Assembly: GCA_003225315.1 (NCBI GenBank)
Contig: QHZD01000051.1
Location: 22,539-86,538, forward strand
Direction of reading: 5' to 3'
DNA length: 64,000 nucleotides
DNA from: Acidobacteriota bacterium
GTDB taxonomy: Bacteria; Acidobacteriota; Terriglobia; Acidiferrales; UBA7541
Both the position numbers and the translations under genes were made by a program. How positions within the stretch are numbered: position 1 is the first letter of the stretch; every line of letters starts with the position of its first letter. Under the pieces are notes generated by a model. The model was given only the letters and a program-made list of their open reading frames with translations, was not told the DNA's origin and made no database searches. Shown one piece after another: positions 16,443-25,253 of this stretch.

Positions 16443-18959
16443 ATGATGAACGAGAGCCAAACGAAAGATTCCCCGTCTCGCGAGGCCGTCCTGACCTTCG
16501 TGAACGACCTGAAATTCGCTATTCGGTCGCTGGCGCGCAGCAAAGGGCTGGTAATCACCGTGGTGCTCACGCTGGCGCTCGGGATCGGCGCCAATGCGGC
16601 CATTTTCACGCTGGTGCGCGGGGTGCTCCTGCGGCCGCTCGTCAATCGTGACGAAGACCGGCTCGTTTTTATCCAACAGAGCGCGCCTGGTATCAGCCCC
16701 GGGGCCGTCCCATTCTCCGTGCCGGAAATTCAGGACCTACGGGCAAGCGTCAAGACCCTCAGCTCGTTTGGCGAGTTCTCCGTCGTAGGTTTCACCATGA
16801 TCGGCCTTGGCGAGCCTCGGGAAGTTCGCGCGGGCGTCGTTGACGGCTCCTATTTTGACGTGGTGGGCCTCCATCCCGTCCTCGGCCGTCTCATCGGCCC
16901 GGAAGACGACGGTCCTAAAGCCGCCGGCGTCGCCGTCTTGACGTATCATTTCTGGGCGGGCACTCTCAAGAGCGATCCTTCCGTCATCGGTAAGGTCCTT
17001 CGCCTCGGCACCGGCTTCGGCGATAGGTCCGCCACTATCATCGGCGTCCTCGAACCCTCCGTCCAATATCCGACAAATACCGAAATCATTGCGAACATTG
17101 TGACCAGTCCGCACCATCTCTCCGCGACCATGCAGAATGGGCGCGTTCATCGCATGACGGAACTCTTTGGCAAGCTCACTCCCGGTGCAACTCTCGAGTC
17201 GGCGCGAGCGGAACTCCGGACCGTGCATGGAGCGATGGTCAAAGCGCATCCAGCAGAGTACCCTGCGCGAGCGGATTTCCGGATCGAGGCTAGGCTGCTG
17301 CGCGACCAGATCACCTCCCGCGCGAAGACTGTCCTGCTGGTGCTGCTCGCGGCTTCGGCGCTCATCTTCGTCATCGCTTGCTCGAACGTGGCCAACCTGA
17401 TCCTCTCGAGGACTGTCCGGCGCGAGGGCGAGCTGTCGATCCGCGCGGCGCTCGGCGCAACCACTGGTGCGCTTCGGCGTGTCCTGCTGGCGGAAAGCCT
17501 TCTGCTCTGCGGTGTTGGCGCGACGCTCGGCGTGTTGAGCGCTCGGCCCATGGTCGACATTATGGCGCGGTACGCCTCGCGATTCTCCGTCCGCGCGCTC
17601 GACCTGACAGTGGACTCGAGTATGCTCTGGGTCGGGGCGGCGCTGGCGGTTATTGCGGCGGTGTTGCTGGCATTTGTCCCGCGGCTGCCGTCGGCTGACT
17701 CCTCGCAAGGAATCAGTCTCTCGAACGGCAGCGTGCGCATCACGGGAAGTACGAATCGCCGGCTGCGCATCTTCGCCGTGACGCAGATTGCGGCGTCTTT
17801 CGTGCTGCTGGCGGGGGCAAGCGCATTGGTCAAGACGCTGCTCTCGCTGCAAACGGCGCAGACCGGCCTCGACATACGCCATGTCCTGGCCATCAACGTT
17901 CCCGCAATGTCCTACGGAAAAACACCGCAGCAAGTGGTCGATTTCTACAAGGACGCGATACGCCGCATTGAAGCGCTACCGGGCGTGAACAAGACGGCTT
18001 TCGGCATTGTCGTTCCCTGGCGCGACGCCGGCAGCTTTGGTCCTGGTCTCCAGTTCTCCGCGGACGGCCACGTTCATGCGCCCGGCGAAGAGGATCCTCG
18101 CGCGCAGTTACGGACCATCTCGCCCGGATTCTTTGCCGCGCTTGGAGTTCCCATCATCGCGGGCCGCGATTTCAACGCTCTCGATGGCCAAAGCAAGGAA
18201 CCCGTCGTTATCGTCAGTGAAACTCTCGCGCAGCGCATGTTCCCCAATCAGGATGCCGTTAACCGCCACGTCTACTGGACGGATCCAGTGATGAAATTCA
18301 TTCCCGGGATCAGCGTCGCGCCACACCGCATCATCGGCGTCGCTGCCGATATTGACGACGAACACGTCGTTCCTGGACCCATCATCACCATTTACAACCC
18401 TTTTGAAGAAGGTCCAATGTTTGGCGGCCGCCTCTTTATCCATACCAGCGCAAATCCTTATTCGCTGGTCACACCGGTCACTCGCATCATTCGCGATATG
18501 TCTGTGGAGCAGCCCGTGGAACGCGCTGCTACCCTCGAGGACGTTCGCGCCGAAGTTCTCACTCCGGATCGTCTCAACACAGTGGTGTTCGGTGTCTTTG
18601 CGGCTGTCGCGCTGGCGATTGCGCTGGTTGGCGTCGCCGGCGTGCTGGCATTCTCGGTTAGCGCGCGGACGCGCGAGTTCGGCGTCCGGCTGGCCATTGG
18701 AGCGCAGCCGCGGCAACTCCTGGCGAGTGTCATTGCGGAAGGCGCCGTGATGGCGGCAGGAGGTGTCATCGCAGGCGCCGCCTGTGGGTACGTGCTGGTG
18801 CGTCTGGCGCGCAGCTCATTCGAGGACGTGAAGATGCCGGGCAGCCTGCCTGTGGTTGTATCGGTGGTCGTGCTGCTGGCCGCTGCTGTCGTAGCGTCAG
18901 TGCTGCCGGCGGCGCGCGCTGCGCGCGTCGACGTCACGGAGGCGCTGCGATCGGAGTGA
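16443..18959 (+). CDS. ADOP-type orphan ABC permease (MacB/FtsX family)
   Basis: This 838-residue membrane protein is built of two MacB/FtsX permease modules without an ATPase partner. It starts with LKFAIRSLARSKGLVITVVLTLALGIGANAAIF (ends quoted), a periplasmic MacB-like core, then IACSNVANLILSR with RREGELSIRAALGA. The second module begins at about residue 440 and ends with ARTREFGVRLAIGAQPRQLL and LPAARAARVDVTEALRSE. This architecture is the acidobacterial duplicated orphan permease family, whose substrate is unknown. The start follows TAGGAG. Its 3' end overlaps the HxlR gene on the other strand by 63 bases. Confidence 0.88.
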   Translation: MMNESQTKDSPSREAVLTFVNDLKFAIRSLARSKGLVITVVLTLALGIGANAAIFTLVRGVLLRPLVNRDEDRLVFIQQSAPGISPGAVPFSVPEIQDLRASVKTLSSFGEFSVVGFTMIGLGEPREVRAGVVDGSYFDVVGLHPVLGRLIGPEDDGPKAAGVAVLTYHFWAGTLKSDPSVIGKVLRLGTGFGDRSATIIGVLEPSVQYPTNTEIIANIVTSPHHLSATMQNGRVHRMTELFGKLTPGATLESARAELRTVHGAMVKAHPAEYPARADFRIEARLLRDQITSRAKTVLLVLLAASALIFVIACSNVANLILSRTVRREGELSIRAALGATTGALRRVLLAESLLLCGVGATLGVLSARPMVDIMARYASRFSVRALDLTVDSSMLWVGAALAVIAAVLLAFVPRLPSADSSQGISLSNGSVRITGSTNRRLRIFAVTQIAASFVLLAGASALVKTLLSLQTAQTGLDIRHVLAINVPAMSYGKTPQQVVDFYKDAIRRIEALPGVNKTAFGIVVPWRDAGSFGPGLQFSADGHVHAPGEEDPRAQLRTISPGFFAALGVPIIAGRDFNALDGQSKEPVVIVSETLAQRMFPNQDAVNRHVYWTDPVMKFIPGISVAPHRIIGVAADIDDEHVVPGPIITIYNPFEEGPMFGGRLFIHTSANPYSLVTPVTRIIRDMSVEQPVERAATLEDVRAEVLTPDRLNTVVFGVFAAVALAIALVGVAGVLAFSVSARTREFGVRLAIGAQPRQLLASVIAEGAVMAAGGVIAGAACGYVLVRLARSSFEDVKMPGSLPVVVSVVVLLAAAVVASVLPAARAARVDVTEALRSE

Positions 18960-19397
18960 CCTAAAGCGCTTCGGCGCTCGGGCCGTTTCGGCCCAGCGTT
19001 GCCGTATGGCGGATGTGAACTTCTCCTTGTCCTTTCGCATTGCGTGGACAAGCGCCTGATTGGCTGTGTCTTCGTGCGCCGCAGCCCACAGCACCATTTC
19101 TGTAAGGACTGGCGCAAGATCAATCCCTTTCGGCGTGAGCGAGTAAATTACTTTCCGTCCGTCCGATGGGTTTTTCTCGGTGGTGATAATTCCGTGAGCG
19201 ATCAACTTTCGCAGGCGATCGGCCAAAATGTTCGTTGCGATTCCCTCGTAGGACCCCAGGAACTCTTTGTAAGTGCGGAAGCCCCGCAGCATCATGTCGC
19301 GGATGATCAGCAGCGACCAGCGGTCACCGAGGATCTCCACCGAAGCATTCAGCGGACAACCGGAGCGCCGCTTGGGACTCGCCTTTTTTCCTGGCAC
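18897..19397 (-). CDS. HxlR-family transcriptional regulator
   Basis: This 166-residue winged-helix protein starts with the HxlR hallmark CPLNASVEILGDRWSLLIIRDM and continues GFRTYKEFLGSYEGIATNILADRL. The winged part is IITTEKNPSDGRKVIYSLTPKG. Members sense small molecules or redox state and often regulate neighbouring redox genes; the Cys near residue 14 could serve in sensing. The last 35 residues are Arg-rich and lie over the antisense end of the permease gene, so they are probably a readthrough extension after loss of an earlier stop. A palindrome lies just upstream. Confidence 0.88.
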   Translation of the reverse strand: MPGKKASPKRRSGCPLNASVEILGDRWSLLIIRDMMLRGFRTYKEFLGSYEGIATNILADRLRKLIAHGIITTEKNPSDGRKVIYSLTPKGIDLAPVLTEMVLWAAAHEDTANQALVHAMRKDKEKFTSAIRQRWAETARAPKRFRSLRSQRLRDVDARSARRRQH

Positions 19398-19419
19398 ATT
19401 TTCACTCTAGCATATTTTT

Positions 19420-19436
19420 ACTTGCATTTTGCAAGT
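19420..19436. promoter_or_regulatory. Inverted repeat, candidate HxlR operator
   Basis: ACTTGC-ATTTT-GCAAGT is a perfect 6-bp inverted repeat 23 bases upstream of the HxlR start, in an AT-rich stretch. A further half-site-like AACTTG follows at once. Position fits autoregulation; binding is inferred. Confidence 0.55.
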
Positions 19437-19654
19437 AACTTGTTGCAGACTGTCTTTCCCAAGCCAGCGACCTTTGGCCCGCAAGTTGAAATGGGAGATG
19501 GAAATGAGCTAGGCAACTATGAAGAAATCATCTTCCGACGCAATGGAGGTTTGGGTACCACTGAAACCGTGATGTAAACCAAAGAACTTTTGCGGCATCG
19601 GAACCAAAGGTACGCTCCTGCGGCGGCCTTACTATTGATCGGAAGGAGAGAGAA

Positions 19655-20839
19655 ATGAGCGGAGTACGGGTACTGGTTGGAACGCGCAAGGGCGCATTTG
19701 TCCTTACATCGGATGGCAAGCGCCAAAAGTGGGACGTCAGCGGACCGCATTTTGCCGGTTGGGAGATGTATCACCTCAAGGGTTCGTCCGCAGATCCGAA
19801 TCGCATCTATGCGTCGCAGACCAGCGGCTGGTTCGGGCAGATCATTCAGCGCTCCGATGACGGCGGCAAGACCTGGACACAGCCAGGCACTCCGCCGGGC
19901 GAACAGACCGGCCCCGGTGGCATGCCCAAAGGGGAGAGCAATAAGTTTGTCTACGACACTTCCGCGGAAACCGGGAAGCCTCTCACCACTCATCAGTTCT
20001 ACGATGGAAAGCAGCATCCGTGGGAGTTCAAGCGCGTCTGGCACCTCGAGCCTTCGTCCACTGATCCGGACACCGTCTACGCCGGAGTAGAGGACGCCGC
20101 CTTATTCCGTTCGACCGACGGCGGGAAGAATTGGAAAGAGCTCGCGGGACTGCGCGGCCACGGCACAGGTCCGCGCTGGCAGCCCGGCGCCGGTGGCATG
20201 TGCCTCCACACAATCATCTTGGATCGCAAAGATCCAAAGCGAATCTATATCGCCATCTCGGCAGCGGGCGCATTTCGGACCGACGACGGCGGCAACACCT
20301 GGAAGCCCATCAACAAAGGTCTCTACTCGCAGTACATTCCCGAACCAGCCGCCGAGGTCGGCCACTGCGTTCATCACGTTGCAATGCATACCTCCCGCCC
20401 GAATGTCCTCTTCATGCAGAAGCACTGGGACGTTATGCGCAGCGACAATGCGGGTGACTTGTGGAAAGAGGTCAGTGGCAACCTGCCGACCGACTTTGGC
20501 TTCGTGATCGACGTCCACGCCCACGAACCGGAAACCATTTACGTCGTGCCGATCAAGAGCGACGGAGAACATTTCCCTCTTGAGGGCAAGTTGCGCGTCT
20601 ACCGCAGCAAATCCGGCGGTAACGAATGGGAAGCGCTGACCAAGGGGTTGCCGCAAAAGGACTGCTACGTAAACGTATTGCGCGACGCCATGGCCGTCGA
20701 CTCGCTCGATAAATGTGGCGTCTACTTTGGCACGACGGGCGGGCAGGTGTACGGTTCCGCCGACGCGGGCGACAGTTGGTCTCCCATCGTCGAACACCTC
20801 CCAGCCGTACTTTCTGTCGAGGTCCAGACGCTGCCATGA
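19655..20839 (+). CDS. BNR/Asp-box beta-propeller protein (sialidase-like fold)
   Basis: This 394-residue protein contains repeated Asp-box motifs: [32 protein letters not shown] and SADAGDSW. They imply a beta-propeller as in sialidases and photosystem II assembly factors. There is no signal peptide ([15 protein letters not shown]), so it appears cytoplasmic. No sialidase catalytic set is evident, so enzymatic function is not assigned. The start follows GGAAGGAGAGAGAA. The stop codon overlaps the ATG of a MoaD/ThiS-like gene, which suggests that the two products work together. Confidence 0.82.
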   Translation: MSGVRVLVGTRKGAFVLTSDGKRQKWDVSGPHFAGWEMYHLKGSSADPNRIYASQTSGWFGQIIQRSDDGGKTWTQPGTPPGEQTGPGGMPKGESNKFVYDTSAETGKPLTTHQFYDGKQHPWEFKRVWHLEPSSTDPDTVYAGVEDAALFRSTDGGKNWKELAGLRGHGTGPRWQPGAGGMCLHTIILDRKDPKRIYIAISAAGAFRTDDGGNTWKPINKGLYSQYIPEPAAEVGHCVHHVAMHTSRPNVLFMQKHWDVMRSDNAGDLWKEVSGNLPTDFGFVIDVHAHEPETIYVVPIKSDGEHFPLEGKLRVYRSKSGGNEWEALTKGLPQKDCYVNVLRDAMAVDSLDKCGVYFGTTGGQVYGSADAGDSWSPIVEHLPAVLSVEVQTLP

Positions 20840-21132
20840 TTCGCGTCGTCCTCCCGGGCCATCTGCGGGCGCTGGCACGCGTCGGTCCGGAGATTCAGCT
20901 TCACATCGAGGGCCCAGTCACGCAACGCTCGGTGCTCGATGCGCTCGAAGCGCAATACCCGATGCTGCGCGGCACCATCCGGGATCATGTCACGCAGGAG
21001 CGGCGCCCGTTTTTGCGATTTTTCGCTTGCGCGGAAGACTATTCTCTTGAGCCGCCGGATACGCCGTTTCCGGATGCCGTCGCCTCGGGAGCGGAGCCTC
21101 TGCTCATCATCGGCGCAATCGCTGGCGGATAA
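20836..21132 (+). CDS. MoaD/ThiS-like ubiquitin-fold protein with GG terminus
   Basis: This 98-residue protein begins [16 protein letters not shown] and ends IIGAIAGG, with the exposed C-terminal diglycine of the MoaD/ThiS/small-modifier family. Such a terminus is normally adenylated and thiocarboxylated, or conjugated. The ATG overlaps the stop of the propeller gene (ATGA), which fixes the start and argues for coupling. No MoaE, ThiF or MoeB gene lies within several kilobases, although other molybdenum-cofactor genes start at 22178. It could be a sulfur carrier or a protein modifier. Confidence 0.8.
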   Translation: MIRVVLPGHLRALARVGPEIQLHIEGPVTQRSVLDALEAQYPMLRGTIRDHVTQERRPFLRFFACAEDYSLEPPDTPFPDAVASGAEPLLIIGAIAGG

Positions 21133-21198
21133 CGGCCTGCGGGCAATATGCTCAGGTGCACTTGGTTCTAAGGGTTGATTGGGAAGAGGTCATTCCGT

Positions 21199-21651
21199 AT
21201 GAAAAATCTCTTTGCAGCGGCTAGGGTGGAAGAAGTCAAAGAACGGATGGCACAACTAAGGCCGCATAGCGAGCGGCTGTGGGGCAAGATGAATGCGGCG
21301 CAAGCGGTGGCGCACTGCTCTGCGGGTTTGGAGTTGGCATTAGGGGACAGGATTCCGCCACGGATGTTTATGGGACGGATCATCGGACGGGTGGTGAAGC
21401 CAATGGCGCTTGGGAACGATCAACCGATGGGCCGGAATTCGCCGACGATGAAGGATCTTGTAGTGCAGGATGAACGCGACCTGGGAACGGAACGGGGGAG
21501 GTTGCGCGGATTGGTTGACCGGTTTGCTGCAGCGGGACCGAAAGGCTGCACCACGCATCCGCATAGCTTTTTTGGGCCGCTAACGCCGGAGGAGTGGGCG
21601 ACTTTGATGTACAAGCATCTGGATCATCACCTACGACAGTTTGGCGTTTAG
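21199..21651 (+). CDS. DinB-like DUF1569 protein
   Basis: This 150-residue protein has a DUF1569/DinB-superfamily pattern: LRPHSERLWGKMNAAQAVAHC near the start, and the C-terminal helix EEWATLMYKHLDHHLRQFGV with a His cluster. In the DinB superfamily, three His residues usually bind a metal, and those here (around residue 43 and in the final helix) are placed accordingly. The ATG at 21199 has AGAGG about 10 bases upstream; a TTG at 21175 is less likely. Function is unknown. Confidence 0.75.
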   Translation: MKNLFAAARVEEVKERMAQLRPHSERLWGKMNAAQAVAHCSAGLELALGDRIPPRMFMGRIIGRVVKPMALGNDQPMGRNSPTMKDLVVQDERDLGTERGRLRGLVDRFAAAGPKGCTTHPHSFFGPLTPEEWATLMYKHLDHHLRQFGV

Positions 21652-21745
21652 GAGGCCCGGCGCAGCGGATTGCTATTTCACGAATTACCGCCCGACGATC
21701 ATCTTCGGTTGATTTTCGATCAAACGACTCAAGGAGAAAAGATTC

Positions 21746-22171
21746 ATGCCATCAGACACGCAAGCGGCTCCCGTCTCCAAGAAAGGCCTCTGGGCCGGAC
21801 GCATCATGAGCGGATTGGTTGTCGCGTTCCTCGCTTTTGACGTCGTTTTAAAATTTGTAACGCCGGCTCCGGCCCCCGTAGTGGAGGCATTCGCTCACGT
21901 GGGTTGGCCCCTTAACCTCGCTCCAGTTCTCGGGATGATCTTGTTAGTGTCCACTGTCCTCTATGTCATTCCGAAGACCTCGATTCTTGGCGCGATCTTG
22001 CTGACTGGTTATCTTGGCGGCGCCGTTGCCACGCACTTACGTGCCGGCGACCCGTTGTTCAGCCATGTTTTGTTCCCGACGTATTTGGGCGTGCTGTTGT
22101 GGGGAGGTCTTTACTTGCGAGAGGACCGGCTGCGCGCTCTTATTCCCCTGCGAAGTCCGAAAGGGGCTTAG
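21746..22171 (+). CDS. DoxX-like four-helix membrane protein
   Basis: This 141-residue protein has four hydrophobic helices and the DoxX-like pattern GRIMSGLVVAFLAFDVVLKF, a central STVLYVIPKTSILGAILLTGYLGGAVATHLR (ends quoted) and a final PTYLGVLLWGGLYLRE. The family associates with quinone or redox reactions in the membrane, but the specific role here is unknown. AAGGAGAAAAG precedes the start. It ends 6 bases before the convergent mog gene. Confidence 0.8.
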   Translation: MPSDTQAAPVSKKGLWAGRIMSGLVVAFLAFDVVLKFVTPAPAPVVEAFAHVGWPLNLAPVLGMILLVSTVLYVIPKTSILGAILLTGYLGGAVATHLRAGDPLFSHVLFPTYLGVLLWGGLYLREDRLRALIPLRSPKGA

Positions 22172-22177
22172 CACGCG

Positions 22178-22654
22178 CTAGTCGTGCCGTGCTCCGTGGA
22201 GAACCTTCACCGCGTGCGGCAACAAGTGCGCCACGACTCCGAGGGACTCCACTGCGCCCTTGGGACTTCCCGGCAAATTGACAATGAGCGTCTTCGTTCG
22301 CACGGCGGCAGTTCCGCGGGAGAGCACCGCAGTCGGCGTTTTCTCCAGTCCTTTGCGGCGCATTTCTTCGGAGAGTCCCGGCACGATACGGTCAGCCACG
22401 GCCTGGGTGGCTTCCGGCGTGTTGTCCCGCGGCCCGATCCCCGTTCCGCCCGTGGTCAACAGAACGTCCACGCGGCCGGAATCCGCCACGGCGCGCATCT
22501 GCTCGCGGATGCTTGCGGGATCGTCGGAGACGTGCAGCATCGACGCAATTTCCCAACCCAGTCCACGGCAAAATGCAACAACCGCGGGGCCGGACAAATC
22601 CTCTCGCTCGCCTTTTGTCACGGAGTCGCTGATCGTTAGGACTGCAACGCGCAT
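22178..22654 (-). CDS. mog: Molybdopterin adenylyltransferase (MoaB/Mog family)
   Basis: This 158-residue protein activates molybdopterin by adenylylation before metal insertion. It has the MPT-binding signature LLTTGGTGIGPRDNTPEAT and the C-terminal NLPGSPKGAVESL typical of Mog and MoaB. It heads away from the moaC/moeA block only by the intervening response regulator, and all four genes are co-directional. Mog and MoaB cannot be told apart from sequence alone. Confidence 0.9.
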   Translation of the reverse strand: MRVAVLTISDSVTKGEREDLSGPAVVAFCRGLGWEIASMLHVSDDPASIREQMRAVADSGRVDVLLTTGGTGIGPRDNTPEATQAVADRIVPGLSEEMRRKGLEKTPTAVLSRGTAAVRTKTLIVNLPGSPKGAVESLGVVAHLLPHAVKVLHGARHD

Positions 22655-22676
22655 CGGGAAGGTTTCTTCGTGAGAA

Positions 22677-23435
22677 TCACGGCGTCTCGACCGTATCGCG
22701 GTTGGCTTCGTCCATCAGCCGCATGGCTTCCATCAACAGGCCGGTGGTATTGCGCGTGGTGGTCGTCTTTGTCGAGGCATTCGCGGCGTTGAAATCAATC
22801 TCGAATTCTCCCGCCGTCCACAGAACCACTTTATAAACCGCATCATCGCCTTCGAGTTTGCCGATTTTCGCGTCGCGGCATTGCCCGCTCGCAAAATAAA
22901 GTTCGCCTTGCGCCCCGCCGCTCTGCACGATCAGCCGGCACGACTTCTGCCCCATCTCCAGCGACTGCATCAGGTCGATCATGCTCATCTCTTCGAGCCG
23001 GCCTTGAATGACGCCCGGCCGCGAAGCTTTCTTCTGCAGCTTCTCAAGGTGCAGGCGATCGACAACCTTTTTCGTGATGCGCACCAGGTCCTTAATCAAA
23101 AATGGTTTTGGGATGAAATCCTCTACGCCATCCACCAGCGGCCTCAGGCGTTCCTCGATGTCCGGCCGGCTGGCCATGAACAGGAATGGAATGTGGCGTG
23201 TAGCTTCGCGCGCGCGCAGTTTCTCGAAGAGCTGCCTGCCATCCAGGCCGGGCATCTTGTAATCGCACAAAATCACGTCGGGAGGAGTGTCCACAACTTT
23301 CAGGAGCGCGTCCGCGCCGTCCGTGGACGCTTCCACTAAGCAGAACGGCTCAAGTCCCTTCACGATCAAATCGCGCACCAGCGGATTATCCTCCGCCAGG
23401 AGCAACTTTATGGTTTTGTGCCCTGCGGTGGTCAT
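22677..23435 (-). CDS. Response regulator with C-terminal DUF4388 (PatA-like) domain
   Basis: This 252-residue protein begins with a receiver domain: KLLLAEDNPLVRDL with the acidic pair, phospho-acceptor Asp in VILCDYKMPGLDG, and Lys in FIPKPF. The second half (from about residue 140, GRLEEMSMIDLMQSLEMGQKS) is a DUF4388 domain, common in delta-proteobacterial and acidobacterial regulators of motility or development. It has no DNA-binding domain. Its start overlaps the end of moaC by 4 bases, so it is embedded in the molybdenum-cofactor operon. Confidence 0.85.
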   Translation of the reverse strand: MTTAGHKTIKLLLAEDNPLVRDLIVKGLEPFCLVEASTDGADALLKVVDTPPDVILCDYKMPGLDGRQLFEKLRAREATRHIPFLFMASRPDIEERLRPLVDGVEDFIPKPFLIKDLVRITKKVVDRLHLEKLQKKASRPGVIQGRLEEMSMIDLMQSLEMGQKSCRLIVQSGGAQGELYFASGQCRDAKIGKLEGDDAVYKVVLWTAGEFEIDFNAANASTKTTTTRNTTGLLMEAMRLMDEANRDTVETP

Positions 23436-23926
23436 CGCGCGCGCCTCAGCGGCGCCATCCGCCGGCGGAAGTCCCCGCTCTTGCCACCCGTCTTTTCGAC
23501 GAGGACAATGTCCGTGATTTCCATCCCTTTATCGAGGGCTTTGCACATGTCGTAGACCGTGAGGGCCGCCGCGGTAACCGCGACCAGGGCTTCCATTTCC
23601 ACGCCCGTCTGGGCGGCCGTGGTCACTGTGGAATGCACTTCCACGCCATTCTGGCACAGCCGCGCGGTCACATCAATGTGCGTCAAGGGCAGTGGGTGAC
23701 AAAGAGGTATCCACTCCGCGGTCCTCTTGGCTGCGGCAATTCCCGCAATCCGCGCCACTTCCAGGGGATTCCCTTTCGGGTTTTTCAGCCGCCGGACGGC
23801 GTTCACCACACGCGGTTTCATCTTTACAAAACCACGTGCCGCGGCTGTTCGCATCGTCACCGCCTTGTCGGACACGTCGACCATTCGCACTTCGCCCTTT
23901 TTTCCGTAATGCGACAGCTTCGCCAT
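23432..23926 (-). CDS. moaC: Cyclic pyranopterin monophosphate synthase
   Basis: This enzyme converts the MoaA product into cyclic pyranopterin monophosphate, the first committed molybdopterin intermediate. The 164-residue protein shows the family blocks MVDVSDKAVTMRTAAARG, IPLCHPLPLTHIDV and GVEMEALVAVTAAALTVYDMCKA, with the catalytic Lys in LDKGMEI and the terminal KTGGKSG. It is preceded by moeA with a 10-base gap. MoaA and MoaE are not in the window. Confidence 0.95.
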   Translation of the reverse strand: MAKLSHYGKKGEVRMVDVSDKAVTMRTAAARGFVKMKPRVVNAVRRLKNPKGNPLEVARIAGIAAAKRTAEWIPLCHPLPLTHIDVTARLCQNGVEVHSTVTTAAQTGVEMEALVAVTAAALTVYDMCKALDKGMEITDIVLVEKTGGKSGDFRRRMAPLRRAR

Positions 23927-23936
23927 AAGCGATCGC

Positions 23937-25148
23937 CTAGACGACGTCCTTCCTCAGTAACACCGAAACGCTCTCGCCGGCCTCGATCTTTTCTCGTTCC
24001 GCCGGCACCACTAGGAAACAGTTCGCCTGCGCCAGCGCTGCAATATCACCCGAGCCTTGCCACTTCAACGCTTTCACCTCAGGCATCCTCCCGCGCCACT
24101 CCGCTCGTGCTGGCAAGAAATGCGTCAGCCCGGACCTTTCGTTCAACGCTTCCGCCAGTCGTGCTTCGAGCAGCGGCAACTGCCGCGCCTCCGCGCCGCA
24201 CAACAAGTCAATCGCAGGCACCACAAACAATTCAAACGTCACCATCGTCGAAACCGGATTGCCCGGCAAACCGAACACAGGCTTGCCCTGGCACATCCCA
24301 AACACTGCGGGCTTCCCGGGGCGGATTGCAACGGCATCGAAAAAAAACTCCGCGCCCATGGCTTTCAGCACACTTTCCACCAGGTCATACTTCCCCATGG
24401 AGACGCCGCCCGACAGCACCAGCGCATCTTCTTTCAACCCGTGCTCGATTTTTTCTCCCAAGTCATCGATGTGGTCCGCCGCATTTCCCAGGACAATCGG
24501 CTCGCCCCCCGCGATCCGAACCTGCGCGGCAAGAGAAACGCTGTTGCTGTTTCGAATCTGAAATGGGCCGGGCGTTTCGTCGATCAAAACCACTTCGTCA
24601 CCCGTGGAAAGAATCGCCACGCGTGGCCGCTGCGCGCATTGCAATTGCACCGCCCCGACTTGCGCCGCCAGCGCCAGCTCCGCATATCCGAGCCTTATGC
24701 CGGGCTTCAGTATCGTTTGCCCAGCCGTGGCCTCGCTTCCTCTTGGGACAATGTTCTGCCCCCGCTGCACCACTCGTTCGAATCGCACAAGGTCGCCTTC
24801 GCGGCTCGTGTGTTCAATCATCACCACCGCATCCGCGCTTGCCGGAACCGCCGCGCCCGTCATGATTTGCCAGCAAGTTCCCGCGGCCAGCGATTCCCGC
24901 ACAGTGTCGCCCGCTTTGATTTCTCCCGCACACTTTAGTTGCGCACCGGGCGAAACTTCATTCGAACGGACCGCATACCCATCCCGCGTCGAGCGGTCGA
25001 ACGGCGGATACTCGCGGTCCGTCTTCGCTTCTTGCGCCAGCACCAATCCCAGCGCATTCCACACACTCACACTGGCGACCGCGCGAGGTCCTTTTCTCTT
25101 CTCAACTTGTTCGATGACTTTCTTCCGTGCTTGCTCGTAGCTGAGCAT
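23937..25148 (-). CDS. moeA: Molybdopterin molybdenumtransferase
   Basis: MoeA inserts molybdate into adenylylated molybdopterin, the last step of cofactor synthesis. The 403-residue protein contains PPFDRSTRDGYAVR, the GTCWQIMTGAAVP block, the MPT-binding LSGGVSMGKYDL and the C-terminal GLPGNPVSTMVTF. The ATG at 25148 (MLSYEQARKKV) marks the conserved N-terminus; the open frame extends to 25217 without family similarity. It stands at the head of the moeA-moaC-regulator-mog group. Confidence 0.94.
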   Translation of the reverse strand: MLSYEQARKKVIEQVEKRKGPRAVASVSVWNALGLVLAQEAKTDREYPPFDRSTRDGYAVRSNEVSPGAQLKCAGEIKAGDTVRESLAAGTCWQIMTGAAVPASADAVVMIEHTSREGDLVRFERVVQRGQNIVPRGSEATAGQTILKPGIRLGYAELALAAQVGAVQLQCAQRPRVAILSTGDEVVLIDETPGPFQIRNSNSVSLAAQVRIAGGEPIVLGNAADHIDDLGEKIEHGLKEDALVLSGGVSMGKYDLVESVLKAMGAEFFFDAVAIRPGKPAVFGMCQGKPVFGLPGNPVSTMVTFELFVVPAIDLLCGAEARQLPLLEARLAEALNERSGLTHFLPARAEWRGRMPEVKALKWQGSGDIAALAQANCFLVVPAEREKIEAGESVSVLLRKDVV

Positions 25149-25253
25149 TCTGGTTTTCTGATGAGCTAATTCGCGATAACTCGTGGTCTGCCTGACTCGA
25201 CTCTGTGTCGTCCCCAAACTCAGTGGCTCTGTGCCTCTGTGGCCAATTCCTTC

